NCBI GenBank assembly: GCA_948567375.1
Contig: OX419756.1
Span: 29,216,333-29,280,332 of the forward strand
Direction: 5' to 3'
Origin: Lunularia cruciata
Lineage: Eukaryota; Streptophyta; Marchantiopsida; Lunulariales; Lunulariaceae
Length of the DNA: 64,000 nucleotides
The notes under the pieces were generated by a model. That model was not told where the DNA came from. It saw nothing but the letters and a program-made list of their open reading frames with translations, and ran no database searches. Made by a program: the position numbers and the translations under genes. This document shows, piece after piece, positions 11,162-25,278 of the stretch. How positions within the stretch are numbered: the stretch's first letter is position 1; the number at the start of each line of letters is the position of its first letter.

Positions 11162-14145
11162 GCGACCTCTCAATTCAAACATTGAGAAATTCAGTTTTGA
11201 AGTAGTCTGAATAACTGCTAAAATGTGTATATTCTATAATGCGAGCGTTGGAGTTCACTGGATATTACAAAGAGAGTGAAGAACCGATGGTACTCATTAC
11301 AGCTACCACTGCAGCTGTAATCCCAAAGTTCTCATTTGCATCCACTGGTTCCTGTATACTACTTGCTCGACCGCCCCCACCACAGCTGGGATTAATTTAC
11401 GTTTGGATTTCAGGATGTAAGAAAAGATGCGGTTAAGATAGACTTCTTTGTGCGACGGAATAACTTTGTTCACCGCAATCTTGTAAGGGGTTCAACTTTG
11501 ATTCACATCATCAACGATATTCCACGAGCCACACGCACAAAGTTTCGTTAGAACCCTTGCTTTAGTTCACCAAGTTAAAGACTCCCATGGTTCACATAAC
11601 GTTTGTGCAGAAAAGCAATCCCTGCAATATACTCCCTTTAATTTAATAATTAAAGGGGACTTAATTTAATTTAATTTAATCTAGTTTGATCCTTGTAATA
11701 TTTAGTGGTGATCATAAGTGCAGGGCAGAGACCACTAGTACCTAGCAATATGATGATAGAGTATGGCAGTAAACATAGCGAAATAACAAGTAAAATTGCC
11801 ACTTTAGCTAGGCGAGGTTGACGACTCGTCTAGAGGTGCAGAGTAGGGGTTTCAGAAATAGTTTTGAGAGATGTCTTTTGGGATAAATGACAAACTTCAT
11901 AACTATTTCAAGGATATCCTAGGGATAAATAACAAACTTCATAACTATTTTAAGTGAACTCTGTAATGGGATGAAGTGCTAATAAATGAACCCTACATGG
12001 TGTATGTGGTGCAAGTTGCGTTTCATTTATAAAAATCAGGTGAGATATTTAGGTGTGCCATATCAAAATAAATGTTAGTCAAAAGGGGTATTGTGGCATT
12101 CTAATAGGGTTGCCATGTTTTTTGGAGGGTGATTTGTGAAATTTTTGGCTGATACCATCTGCTCCAAAACATGCCACCCTCAACTATTCAAACTCAATTT
12201 CACCAGCTGTGTGCTAATACTCCTATCAGTAAACTAAGCGGCGGGGTTAGTAGTTTCAAATTGGTCTGGTAGTTCTTTCCAATAGATTAGTGCGGCAAGG
12301 GAGATAGTGAGTTATGGAAAATGGTCCCCACCGCCCTACAGCAACCAAGAAATTGATTAAGGGCTGAGAAATTTTACTCCAATAGGGCAACACAAATTAT
12401 GCAATGGGAGATCAAGTACCTGATGCAATGCAAGCAGAAACTAGGCAAAAGCTGAAAGACTCAGGGTAGTGCCTGTTGATGCTGCAAGACAAGAAAAGGC
12501 ATTGGGCGATCAATGTAGTGTTTTAATGCTAGGCAATACGGGGCAACACTTGGAGATACTGCAAGACAGGCCAAGTGCTGCTAGGAGACACTTGCAGATG
12601 CTGCGGGACAGGGCAAGCAACACAGGTTGGTGCAAGATGACGCACATGATTTCACTCAAAAAAACATAAGGAAAAAACTCACCGAGGTTCAAAAACAAAC
12701 AAAAAGTGAGAAAGAGAGGAGAATGGGAGAAAAAAAATATCTCTGTCTAAGGGTAATGTAGCCCAAGGGTTATTTTCAGGCCAAGAACATCCAGATCAAC
12801 CTCCTTTATTCCAGCAACAGCAGTTCAAACTTGGTGTTTATCCATCCAAGACCATTTTATGAAAGTAGATGGGTGTTGAATTGTGTGAAAAAAAATTAAC
12901 CAATCTTCTTCTTGAGTATTGATCATATCTTCACCATCAACTATCTTCTCATTACCCCAAATTTCTGCCATGGGAAATTTGGGAAATTTCTGTTTTCACT
13001 TCCAAACTTACTTTCCTCTCAACACTTGATTTCTTTTGAAATTTTCTTTCCTCTCACTTGCTCTCTTGCCAAGCTTTCTCTCTCTTAATTCTCTTTCTCT
13101 CCCAAACCTCTCAATCTCTGTTTCTCTCCATAACCACTCCTGAATGGCACTCCTTTTGGTTTTGAATAACAACAAGTCTCTCCTGAATCACTCCCGAACT
13201 ACACTTCTTCTTCTGCTCTCCTTCCAGTTTTAAGGTACTCTCTCAAATTGCACACTCCTTCAAATGGCTGTCCTCCTTCCAAAACCCAAAATTGTTTAGT
13301 CCTTAAACCCGCAACAAAGTATATTCTTTGAAAAATATAATTGCTCTCATCCTTTGAAATCGAAATTGCTCTCCAAGAATGTGCAAAATAATGAGCTGCT
13401 GGTGTGATTTTATATAACCACTCAGATGAAATCACAAATCTATATTTTGTTGGGAAAAAATCACATTTCACCACAAAAGAACCTGAATTTTGGGAAAAAC
13501 TACTGAATTCTGAGTGGCAACCGCTGGAACATGCAAGATGACATGTTGTCAACCAGCATACCCAGACCGTCGCCTCAAGAACAAGTGCCACTTGGCGCCA
13601 TCATGTGGTGATGGGTACCAACTTTTTTCCCTAAACCTAAACACACCACATTGGGAAGCAACAGGCACAAACCTTAAATTGGAAACCCTTTTCCATCTTC
13701 ATTGAGCAGTAACCAGCATCTACTTGCACCTTTTCCCATCCATGCCATGCATCAACCGGCATCTTTCTATTCACATTGAGCATCACCCAATGCCTTCTAA
13801 CATCCACTCCAGGCATTGACCAGAATTGATGGATCAACCAGGGCCTTTTTTAGGGCATCAATGGGTGGCAATGGGTGTCAATGGGCAGCGATCAATCGGT
13901 ACTAAATTTGGAATACTAAATTGTTAATACCAAATGGAATTCATGGAATATGATATTGTGAATAAAATAGACATGCATAGGAATAAATCTAATGCACATT
14001 GTCCAAACAATACTAGATCATGAAGAAGAATAAGAGAAGGATTTGGTGCTTATCATAAAGGAGATTTTGATTACAAAGGAACATGTTCTTATTCCATATC
14101 CTTGAGATGATGAGCAAGGCATTGTTGCTTCACTCTTGACCTACT
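11162..14145. other. Intergenic stretch downstream of the MBL gene
   Basis: No gene found. It should include the MBL 3' UTR, but I cannot place its end. From about 12270 to 13860 the sequence has many short degenerate phrases repeated (GCAAGACA..., CAATGGGTGGCAATGGGTGT), which gives short open frames without motifs. It may be decayed mobile DNA, but I cannot assign a class. Confidence 0.5.
11880..11957. repeat. Tandem duplication, period 42 bp
   Basis: GGGATAAATRACAAACTTCA starts at 11880 and again at 11922, each followed by TAACTATTT. The copies are nearly identical, so this is a fairly recent local duplication. Confidence 0.75.
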
Positions 14146-15310
14146 TTACTCTCTACCAAGCTCCATTCCATTGAGAGAAATTTCTATATCTACTTGAGTT
14201 TCCTTGGTGTATCTGCCATCATCTTTTAACCAAACATAAGACCTACAAATACAAAATTTATGTAAAATAATACAAACTGAAACATACTTTAATAAATATT
14301 CATTTCTATTATTTTTAAGTTGCAGTCTCAACTCCCAAAGAGAATGTCGTCCAACTTTCAATACTCCTATACATTGCTCATTTATCACCCTTGTCTTTGC
14401 CAAATATTTGTTGAACTTTGGCTTGTCCTCCATTTGAGCCTACTTGAAGGACTAGGTGATGCATAGGGATACATAACCAGAATCACCTAAAAGATATTCT
14501 TTGGCCTTGAAACTAAGACATCCACTCTCCGGTTCAAATCACTCCACTATGATGATTTTTCAAACACATCATGTAGTGATATGACCCTGGCATTCCTACA
14601 ATAAACAAATCAAAACTTGAATCAAATCATTGTAAATCAAAAACTCAAAATAAGAAAGTGCAAAAAATCTAATCAATGGACAAATGAAGAATTAGATATT
14701 GAATAGTTACCTCCCGTAAAATGTATAGGTCTTTCTCCATCTATAATAGATCAAGTTCCAAGAGGAAACAGTATTCCATCTACAAAACCTACACAACCAA
14801 GGAAACCTTTGTGTGCAAAAATTGCTTATATTCCCCTTCTCTCCTTGTACTGAGGTGATGCCACTTGACTCCTCATCAAATTCAATATGGCTGTCAAAAC
14901 TCAATCTGTAAAAGCAATTGTTGAACAAGCACTAATGCCCCAAATATTTAACCCCCCTTGCGACACAAGCTCCATTACCTTGATGCACAAATCTATCAAG
15001 AGCCAGAGTTACTTGGATCCACACAAGTGTTTGCTCCCAATGGTAATTCTTTTGAACTACACTATGACTCTTTAATTGATCTACTAATGTTGAAAAAGAA
15101 TCAATACCCATGCTAGTCAACTTACGAAATGCCTTCACATCTAGGCCTTTAAAACATTTAATCACAAGTTCTTTATTACGAGGGTATGTAACTAAGTTAC
15201 ATACCCTCTGGGTTCTAAGTACCTATGTGTATGTGCATCCTCCCACCCACTAATCAATAGTTCTTGCATATCTAAATCTACTTCTTCATCTTTTAGTTCA
15301 TCCAATGTTA
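14146..15310 (-). pseudogene. Decayed PIF/Harbinger transposase (DDE nuclease)
   Basis: Read from 15310 down to 14146, the minus strand gives pieces typical of Harbinger transposases. An N-terminal part (about 14932-15165) has KCFKGLDVKAFRKL and WIQVTLALDRFVHQGNGA. A central part has the degraded FPWLC-FCRWNT block, normally the first catalytic-region segment (14707-14928). A distal part has EYLLGDSGYVS and then NKYLAKTRVINEQCIGVLK (14146-14510). Stops and frameshifts separate the pieces, and a perfect palindrome (15180-15208) replaces sequence near the N terminus. The family cuts and pastes DNA with a 3-bp target duplication. Terminal repeats were not located. It is certainly non-functional. 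Confidence 0.8.
15180..15208. repeat. Perfect palindrome inside the Harbinger remnant
   Basis: GAGGGTATGTAAC (15180-15192), spacer TAA, then GTTACATACCCTC (15196-15208). The arms match at all 13 positions. It interrupts the transposase reading frame, so it may be a small inverted duplication formed during decay. Confidence 0.8.
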
Positions 15311-17362
15311 TCTCTAAATTTAATTAAATAATCCATTGTATACATTTCCTAATGTTTCTAGTTAGTCTCCATGAATGCTACCTCTTGGCATGTTTTACTC
15401 TATTTTCCTCAATTTTTGAATCCACATACAAAATAACACCATGAATTCACACTCTCTTCACATTCTTTGTAGAGTGAACACTCAGAGGAGATTCTTCAGG
15501 AAAGATGAATAGTATGAATTCACACTTGCTGAAATGTAGAGCAACCAATGAAGCGAGTAAATCCACACTCTCTAGACCAAGAGAACCATGTTCAAGCCAA
15601 TAAATTGATCGTTATGAATTCACACCGGTAGAGAGATCCTTTCAAGTAAGGAAATTGCAGAAATTGGATTGCACTGCAAATGAATTCAATCCCCATCCTC
15701 CCCACACTTAGTCAATTTCTCGATCTCCATATCTAGATCTAGAAAAGAACCATCTTCCGCTTTGGTGGCTTGCACTTAAATTCAAATTAAATCAGCATTT
15801 CATTAACCCTAGATTGTAAATAATGCTGTAGGGTGTGCCAACAGAAAACTTCATATCCCTTGATTCCTATGAACCATATGTTATAGGGTTGGCTAATAAT
15901 AAGGAACTTGGACGGAAGTATGTAGTGGGTCCCTTTCTTCCTCTCTGCCCAAACCCCATACCGATTTTGTGTACACATCGTGAAAACTTATATGAAAATA
16001 CACCGAGCTTTGTAAAACTATTTTTGAAACCCACTAGTATGGAAGCTTCAGCTTGTAAGATATGCAGCTTAAATAAATTAGTTCACAGTTTTTGAATGAT
16101 CCATGTATAGTATAAACATTGTTCCCCCATACGGAATGGAAATCATGTCAGGATGTTGTATTATACTGTATATACATATACATATCCATAGGTGCATGGA
16201 TCGAAGTGGAGTTGAAAGCACGATAAGTGCTAAAAGTCTTTGTATGGGAAAACAGAATCATGTGTATGACGTTTCCCACTGAAAAAGATAATGTGAAGAC
16301 AAACTTACGGCAAAAATGTAATCAAACACAAAGATATTGTTTAAAAGTCCATCCTAATAACTAGATATCTGAATTAACAGAGGATTTTACTGTATGATCC
16401 AAGAAGAGAGAAAAGATATCTTCCACTTGCCTCCCTTCTTTCCACCACCGTCTATATTTCTTCTCTCTTATCCTTCAAAAATATCTTCCATTAATTTCTC
16501 TTTCTTCCACCGCTGTTTATTTTGCTTTTCTCCTTTCTACTCCTTACCTACAGTTTTGAATCAAGAAGTCATCACCACTACACTCGAGTCTCTTTTTCAA
16601 TTTTTCAACCACTGGTCCCAGTGGGCCTGTGGAAATATTCAGAACAGTAATAATTGTTGATGAAGAGAATGCCAACCAGAATATTGGGGAAGGTACAAGA
16701 TGGAGGCAACAAAGCGAGCGGGAACTCTTGAAAGAAATGATGTGAAAGTGTGCTCTCATCGTTCTGTTGCTACCCCTGAAGCAGAAGGTAAAATTCGATC
16801 TGAAAATATTTTTTTAAGTAGACAGACGACGAACAATAACTTTTATCATTGGAGTTACAAGCAAAGCTTTGGTGGAAGCAGAGCCAATCAAAATCAATAA
16901 TAGTTTGGAAGATATAATTTTACTTCACTAATTTCATATTTATATTATATTTCTAGCAAAAGAGAGTAATTACATATACACGGTTATTGTATCATTCTCA
17001 TGAAACATATCTAGCTGGATAAGTAATGTAAGATTACAGTTCTCCCAAAGATATAACACTCTTGAAAAACAAGCGAGAATAGAACCTCTAATATTAATAA
17101 ATAGAATATAAATTATATTAATCATATATTGAATAATTAGAATTGATCATCTAGATTATTTTAAATCTATCTATATTATTAAAATATACATCTAGTCTGC
17201 ACATGAATTCTAAAACAAATTGAAAAAGATGCAAATGAACTGTACATTTTTTATGTTTAAATGATATCAAGCTATAGTAATAAAATTTTAGAGAGATATA
17301 CAGTTCATCACTAGTTTAGTCCTTGAAAATTTACCTTTGAACTTGAAGGATATCAAGCTATA

Positions 17363-17431
<69 letters not shown>

Positions 17432-20400
17432 TACCACAGTTGCTGAAAACGCGCAAAGTGCACAAAAGCGCTGCAGTATTATTAAATCAATCTGCAAATT
17501 AAGATTTTCACTCACTATAGTGACAGTGTTGTTTATTTAAGAATCTGCAAAGTTTGAACTTCACGAACCTGTGTTGAGGAAAATTTAAGGTAGATTAGAC
17601 TATCAATTTAGCCGCCAAGTCTATTCATTCACTTTCCATCTTCACATCTTTTAAATGAATCAGTTCACTCTATTCACTCATTTCAGATCACAATCATATA
17701 ATATATCATTAAAACGCGTGCTAATTCTTCCTGATCCACAAGACTTATTCTTTCACTCGAGAAGGAGAGTGAAAGGTGTGTATTGATTGAGGCAATGTCT
17801 TTTGAGGATGGGTAGTTTTGGATTCCTCAGCAACTTGCAGAAATGAGATTGATTGCAGCAAGGAGACCGGAAGCTCCTCTGATTCAGCATTTGGATGTAA
17901 AACTCTTCGAGAGCGAAGAAGACCAATTCTCTCAGAGAATCGAATATACCCTCTTCGTGACACGGACTAGAGAGGAATCAAAGAGAACACATAGGGCTCC
18001 AATTATTCAACAAAGGACAGTGAAAGGAGGGGAATCTGGTAGATCGTCTTCAAAGATTGCTCAGCATTCATTCAAATAAATAATATAGATAAAATTGTTA
18101 GGGGTGAAAGGTCAAGAGAAATTGTTCCATTTCACCCTCTAGATTGACATATCCAATGAAATATATCCTAGAGAGATGTTAAAACCGTGAGATATATTTA
18201 TGCAGACATAAAGTTTGTATGATAAGTAAATGGCTAAGGCCTCACAAAAGTTACATGGTTAAAGGACGTAAAAGACTCACAAGTTGCACTTTGTTGAACT
18301 ATGAGCTCGCATCATAGAATAAGTAATAATATTTGAAACTACACTTAACCAACATAATGTGGAGTTACAAATAAACCTAAAATAACAAAAAAAAACTATT
18401 TGATTGAAATTATAAATAAAGAACTACATAACACTATGTAAGCACCGTAAAGATTCCTTACTTGCCATAATAAATCTTTAAAACTTCTCATTATAATATC
18501 ATTGTAATCATCTCAAAAGAAGTTACTTTAGGGATAGTAAGGAAAATAAGAGAACCCATGGTTAATGTGAACATGCAACAATTCATCAAGGAAGATTTAT
18601 AGAGATATGTAGCCATACTTATATTACTTAACATAGTACATAACTTAGGTGTTAACGTAATCAAAAAGACCTACGCTGGAATTAAAAAAGATATTCCAAG
18701 AAATGTTGTGTGGGTTTACAAACTCTTAACAATGATGATGAGAGAGATATGATGTTTTTTATTTTGTTTTTCATGTTTACATCTTTATAATGTTTTTCAT
18801 GTTTACACTTTAGATTATGTAACTGTAACCATAGTATGTACATGCACTCGTTCGAAGATCTCAATCAGCCTTGTTTTGCGGGTAAAACATGGATCTCATC
18901 TGGATTGAAACTTAAGTTGGCACTGAAGTATAACATGAAAAAAATTTTATGATTATGACTAATTTATGAATTTAAAATTTAATTATTCCACATGAACTAC
19001 TCAAACTGCTGTAGTGCCTCTGGGTCAACATCGATGCAGAGTATACCTAGAAATCATCAGAGAATATAACTAGTTTGGCCCAGAATAAACATAAAACATC
19101 CAAAAAGAAACTCGACTAAATGATTATAAACGAAGTGTCATGTTCCTGTCATCCAATAACAGGAAGAAATAATAGTAATAATAATATTATAGAGATGTTA
19201 GGCTTTTCAGATACTTGGGGCCAAAGATTGACTCGTCTTCAACTTAATGACCTGGGAATCTTCGAAAACGTGTTGTAAAGATTGATTGCAGTCAGTTACT
19301 CGTGTTTTACAAACGCTAGAAACTGGAGTTTCACTTAAGGGGGCCAGTTTTCTAAGGGGATGACTATTGGCAGAGCAGTTCGAGTACTAATTGAGAATAC
19401 CCATAAACATCTGTGGCTATTTCTAGGAATCTGGGGTGTGAGTAAACTGCAAGAACTCTTTCCTTTTTCTTTTCTTTTTCATTACGGACAGACATCTCAT
19501 AACATTTTATAGATAATCCCCAGAAATCCCCATACACAAAATTTATGGGATTTTTATGGTACCATAAAATTGTAACTGAACCCGCTAATCTCATAAATGT
19601 ATAGGTCACCTCCCGAGATCACCGATTAGAAACGTTATGGACGGGAATTCTCATGGATACCCATAAAACTGTAATTGAAACCCACTAATGTCATTTATGT
19701 TATTGAGTTATAGTAGGGAATTTCGCTTACGCGCGTTCAGATACCGTGAAGAAATTTTATAAGAGATCCTGTAAAGTTATCCGGGCCATGGGTGAAGGAT
19801 ACTTGCAAATCTTATGGGCTTTGGTCCATAGCCCTAACATGTCTACGGGTTATCGTTTTCATGACCTGGAATTTTTGGCTGATTCTAATGGATGAGAGGA
19901 CTTTCCAGTAAATATTAATTGATCTCCCATAATGTGACATTAATTCAATTTCAAATGAGAGGACAAGTCTCAGAGTTGAAACTCAAGACCTTCTCCTCTC
20001 CGTTCTCCGTTGTCGGGCTCCAATACTTCTTGGTAATGATGGACAAATTTTTCATAATTTGCGATGAATGACCCTGAGTTCACGCTGAATGACCATGAGA
20101 GTTCACTCTGCCAATAGTTTCACATTGTAATTGTTTTCTTCCAATTTTGAGAACTTCTCATTGAGCTTTGATAGTTTTAATTTTTGTCAATTCTTATTGA
20201 GCTTTGCTATTTCTAGTGATAGTTAATGATCTTTATGGAGTTCAAGACAATGCTTGAGTTGAATGAGAAGGCACTAAACCATTGGTAGCTAGAGGTTCAC
20301 AGAGTGCGCTATAGATCATAACCCATTGATCACTTGCATAAGAGTATCCACCAACTTGTTTATACACACTTACGTCTTAAGCACACGGACGGAAGACTGA

Positions 20401-22951
20401 TTAAGAAATGCAGCAATGTCAGAGCACTCATAAAAGGCATAGATCTACAAATCAGACCTAGGCATCCCTTGTCATAATAAGCATAGATTCCACAAATCAC
20501 CACTTGGGCATCCTTAGTCCTGTGCATCAAAGTACACCTATCGTTATTATAGTTGATATTGCAACGATAGACTAAGAGAAAAATTTCCAAGATATATTGA
20601 ACAACTTCCACGATGGAGAATTCCATAGAGTTGTATACAATGGTTTTATAATGATTCAACATACTGATTTCACATTTTGACATGTTAATTTAAACACTCT
20701 CATATGTAAGATACCCTTGCTAATAGAATATTTATATTAGCATTGTTGACCATGAAGTGTTGCATCAACTTCCTCTTGACGCATTTGAATAAAATCATTG
20801 ATTTATAACCTATAGTTTGTTTCATCCAAAACGAGATTCAAGTAAGCTTGGAGCATATCAAGTCTAGTTGTTATGATACCAAGCAAAGCTCAGGATCATT
20901 GATCCAATTGCAACCTAGAAGGTAAGGTAAAATCCTAATGTGTTCAACTACTAAGGATTTAATGGTTTCTTGATTAGTTGGAAGCTAATTTGAGTTTTTA
21001 TTTACATGATTGTTCTTTAGTTTGAGACTTGAATCTAATAGTTGTACACTAGCAAGTGTAACACCAAGACATGGAAGAAAAGAAGTTTTGTAGGATGAGT
21101 ATGTTATGTCATTGATGAACAATTGAACTATCACTTGGCTATTTTCCTCCTTGCATGAGTTCAACTATGGAGATTCACTAGTACCTAATCTTTCTATGTC
21201 ATCACCATTTTATAATTAGAGTAGTGATACACTAGTTGTACATTAGACCAAGCCAAATAGGCTCAATTCCTAATAGCTTCTCAACCAACTTAGCACCTTC
21301 AGTTCATGTTTACAAGATACAAGGAGCAACAGTTAGATTCCTCAAGAGCTCCATTTCATCATGAAATCTAAAATTTGCAATGCATGTAAACCATACAAAT
21401 AACTTTGAACCTTAATCATATATATCATTCAACATATTCTTGAATTGGAAGTGCACCTATTAGACTATTAGACTAAACATAGACAAAAAATAATATCCAG
21501 ATCAATACAAGCAATTTCAAGCAATTAAACCTCCTCAAGAGGAGAGCGATCCCACTACTTGGTCAGCAAATCTCTCACTCAAAGCAAGCAAGCCCACTAG
21601 GCTAAGCAAGCAAATCAATATGTTTACCTAACTAAATCCATAGGGTTATGAGCAAATCCATGTTTTTACAAGTGCCATTCACATTTGCACAAAAATTGTT
21701 TGTAAGCAAATCAATAAATGCTTGATCCAAATCATTTTATTAAACATTTATTATTTTTCTTACAAAAATTATAATAGCAATTTGCTATCATGTGCACTAG
21801 AATCACAAATAGTGCATTTAGGGACTAGATTGTTACTACAATATCATGAAGGGAGGAGCTTTTATTTTTTCTATTTGCATACATATACTAAGGATGCTCT
21901 TTATTTCATACAGGGTTTTCCTTGCATTAACCAATTCCAAGTTTGTATGGTATTTTTGCTTGGATTTAGTTATCCTCTCCTTTGTGTATTGTGGATGTCT
22001 TGTGTGCTTCTCCCTTAACCAAGAGTTTATCTTTGTTGTTTTTAAGCATTATTTTGACACGCTTTGCACCTCTCCCTAGCTTTCAAAGAATTAGTCTTCA
22101 ATTTTGTATGGCTAGCTATTTCTTGGGCAAAAGTGGTAAGTATAGTGAAATCTTGGGAGTTTTGTTATAGGACTTCTTCCTTGTGCACGGTTCACCATTT
22201 TGCTCATGCTTTTCTTCTTGGTCTCCTAAATCTATGCCTTCTTTTTCTTTTTTGTCTTGTGCTTCTATGCATCTCCTCTTGTATTCTTTGAGTCTCTTTT
22301 TGCAAATGTCCCAATATGCATTCTTCTCTTTTTGAAATCTAAAAGGTTCACTTGGTGTATATTTACATGGACTAAAATCAAATAGTCTATCCAGCCTCTC
22401 CTCTTGCATATTTGGAATTATAATTGGTATTGATCCCCTACACAAGAATTACTTATAAAGCTCTTGACAAAGGAGTGTTGTAGTGACACACCTTGACTTC
22501 CTTGGAGCCAAATTTTATTTTTTAAAAATTTAGTAATTCTAGTACAAAGCATGACATGTAGAAACAAAGACAAAAAATGGCATCATTTGTTAGCCAAGCA
22601 CTTCATAAAGTGAACAATCACCTCATACAACAGCTATTACATACTTCCAAGGGTTGAGGGCCTAGTGTTCATATTGTAACATGGTTTTCTTGATGGCTTA
22701 TCATTCTTACAAAGATCATCACTATGGAGATCCTTTGTTACAAATCATATCTCTACAAAGTTATGTCAACATAAGGTTGCTTCATTACAAAGATTAGTGA
22801 AAATAAAGTCCTATGAATATGAACTTCCGCCATTAGTCAAGCATTGCCAAATTCTATGCCAACAAAAAATTCATGCCTCCTACATAAATGCGCTAGCAAA
22901 GGAAGTACTCCCAACCATTTGGTACCTAACAACATGTGTTTATGGAATGAC
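15311..22951. other. AT-rich intergenic stretch
   Basis: No supported gene. It contains the TA microsatellite at 17359-17425 and a diverged direct duplication near 19562-19600 and 19661-19700 (CCATAAAAYTGTAAYTGAA). The overlapping open frames at 21722-22445 arise from low-complexity T-rich sequence and show no domain. Nothing else identifiable. Confidence 0.5.
17359..17425. repeat. TA dinucleotide microsatellite
   Basis: About 67 bp of TA repeats with one TT interruption near 17369. Confidence 0.95.
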
Positions 22952-23700
22952 TGTAATACCAAGAGCTAGCCATATGATCTAGATGTGAAATTTGGTTTGG
23001 TAACATCTAGAATGATGTTATACATGATGGTCAAAATAGATAAGATAGAAGTATCACCAAAAGAGTACTTCTACTAATAGGGAAAAAACCAAAATAGACT
23101 TGAGAACCTTAGAACCAATAGCTAGACATATGATTTAAAGGTGAGAATTGGTTTGGTAACATCGGGAAGGATATTACACATGATGGACTAAACAGATCAG
23201 AAAGAGGTATCACCAAAAAGGGACTCCTACTAATAGAGTAGGAACCAAAATATGCCTGAAATCTTTGAAGGCAATTTTGGAGGCCTAAATGGATGAATTA
23301 GGCCTAAAAAATGTACACATTCCCCCCCCCCCCCGACCAATGGGAGAAAGGCTGGCCTTCCCTCCCCCCCTACTTTGTCTTGTTGAGAGCTTTCCAACAG
23401 TACCTTACTCACATGATTTTGAGATTCCTACATGAAGATTCCCTGTAAGATTTCCTCCGGTTAATGCTTGTTTGACCAACCAGATAGGACCTAGACCAGA
23501 CATGTCACCCATCCAAGTAAGTAATCCAAGGGTGGAGCTTTCTGACATGTCACCTATGTGTGTCCCTAATCCTATGGTGGAGCTTCCTTGGAGGAGATCC
23601 TCTTTGTCTATATAATAAAGAGAAGGTGCTCCTTTGGGGCATCAAATGTTTGAGTGTGCAATCTGTGTTATTTCTCTTCTCTTGTCCTCAAAGCATTACA
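22952..23700 (+). repeat. 5' LTR of outer chromovirus
   Basis: It begins TGTAATACCAAGAGCTAGCC and ends AAAGCATTACA. Its first part is an internal tandem duplication: about 22957-23110 and 23111-23272 share GCTAGMCATATGAT, GAATTTGGTTTGGTAACATC-like and TATCACCAAAA blocks. A run of 13 C lies at 23322-23334. TATATAA at 23609-23615 is a good promoter TATA box about 85 bp before the LTR end. Confidence 0.92.
23609..23615 (+). promoter_or_regulatory. TATA box in outer 5' LTR
   Basis: TATATAA in the last 100 bp of the LTR, followed by AAGAGAAGG, is the likely element promoter. The matching part of the 3' LTR is missing. Confidence 0.6.
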
Positions 23701-23701
23701 A

Positions 23702-23713
23702 TGGTATCAGAGC
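23702..23713 (+). other. Primer binding site (initiator Met tRNA), outer element
   Basis: TGGTATCAGAGC is complementary to the 3' end of plant initiator-Met tRNA and starts one base after the LTR. This is the usual minus-strand priming site of Ty3/gypsy and Ty1/copia elements. Confidence 0.92.
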
Positions 23714-24303
23714 GATTGTTTTAGTCCAAGAGAGTGGATCACCACTCTTGGAATAACACGAACTACTGAAACTGAGTAATTTGAGGTGGAGAACATAGAG
23801 TAATTGCTAGACTTAGGAAGGACTTTAGAGAGCGGATGGGATGGATGCATTGGGATGACAATTTTCTGCACTTAGCTTTCCATTCTCAAACCCATCCCAC
23901 ATCAAGGTTATTTACATCCAACGTGAGCAAATGAGAGTATCGCTAGTTTATCACTTTGGTGTAGAATTCATGGACAGAGTGATTAACTCACCAAACCCGG
24001 TGATTCTACCTGTGGTGATATATGATAGAGAGTGGGATTTGACAATCTACATTCTATTATGATAATATGGATATAAATATCCCAAATCCTCTCCCTTTCA
24101 ACACTCAAGTAGAAATCCATTATGTAGTGAGACCGAAAGTGATATTTAGAGATTTTGTGGTTAGGAATTTTGGTGAAGAGTATTATCAACGAGTGATAGC
24201 TTCTGAGGTCCCAATGGTAGTTCCGATAGTTTGTGCGCCTTCTAGAGTGATTATATTGACTCTGTATTGAAGTAGACATTAGCCATTGGGTGTTGCAAGA
24301 ACC

Positions 24304-25278
24304 ATGGATCCGCAATTGCAAGAGCTGGTGCAAGGAATGCAAGGGATGTTGAATGAATTTTGAGAGATTAAGATGACCATGGAGACATTACAAAGTCAAG
24401 TGCAAATCCTCAAGAACGATCAAGCCATGCAAGAAGAAGAACCATCTCAAAACCCAGTACCTTCAACTGAAGTACTTGGAGTGGCACCCGTGCCTACGAA
24501 CCCTATCAACGATGAAGCCACATTGCTACTCCGGATGAAGAAGACCTGCAACATCAAGCCTTACAAGGGGCAGCGTACGATAGGAGTAGTGGAAAATTGG
24601 ATCTTGAGAATGAATCAATATTTTTGATTGTTCTCAATAGAGATCACAGAGCATGTTGCAAGCGTGTTTGCATGTGGGTACTTGACCGATAAAGCCCTCA
24701 CATGGTATGATGCTTGGGAACGATCCATCTTGGCAGAGAGAAGGGAGGTCACATGGACATCAATGCAAGAAGGATTGTTGAAGAATTTCCAATCGGTGGA
24801 TTCTGTGCAGATGGCTCGAACCCGACTATGAGGATTGAGACAAAAGAATAGCATACAAGAGTATGTGGAGGCATTTCTAGATCTACAAGTTGCAATTACT
24901 AACATGAGTCTAGCAAAGGCCCTCGACAATTTCAAACAAGGGTTGAAAGAGCGGATTTGCCAAGAAGTCAAGGTGCAAAATCCTCGCACGGTATTTGAAG
25001 CCATTGCTTGTACGTAGAGAATAGCAGGAGCATTAGGTGGAGGTGAAGGAGTAGTTCCACCTCAACATTATTGGGCAGAAATGCCACACATGGGTGGACC
25101 AGTATCGATGGAATTAGGTAACCTTTGATTCCGAGATCAAGGAGCACGACCGCCTCAAGGGGAGCAAGGACGGGTAGAAGAATGAAGCGATGGAGTCCCA
25201 CAAGGAGAAGGGACTCAAGGAGAACAATGCCGTCGTTACAATTGTGGCCGTATTGGGCACATATCTACGAATTGTCGC
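24304..25278 (+). pseudogene. gag remnant, outer chromovirus
   Basis: The ATG at 24304 opens a frame (MDPQLQELVQGMQG...) that hits stops near 24361 and 24627. The same frame continues through a capsid-like segment (24628-25017) with TWYDAWERS and VEAFLDLQ. A degraded zinc knuckle follows at about 25228-25278 (YNCGRIGHISTNC), whose first Cys is displaced. The frame changes between gag and protease. The protein would package element RNA, but this copy cannot make it. Confidence 0.8.

Noticed and set aside
12469..12669. 66-codon frame with repeated LQMLRDR-like phrases
   Set aside because: It comes from short degenerate repeats (GCAAGACA...), not a real gene.
21722..22445. Cluster of overlapping 60-109-codon frames
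   Set aside because: Frames overlap on both strands in T-rich sequence, with no motif or codon signal.
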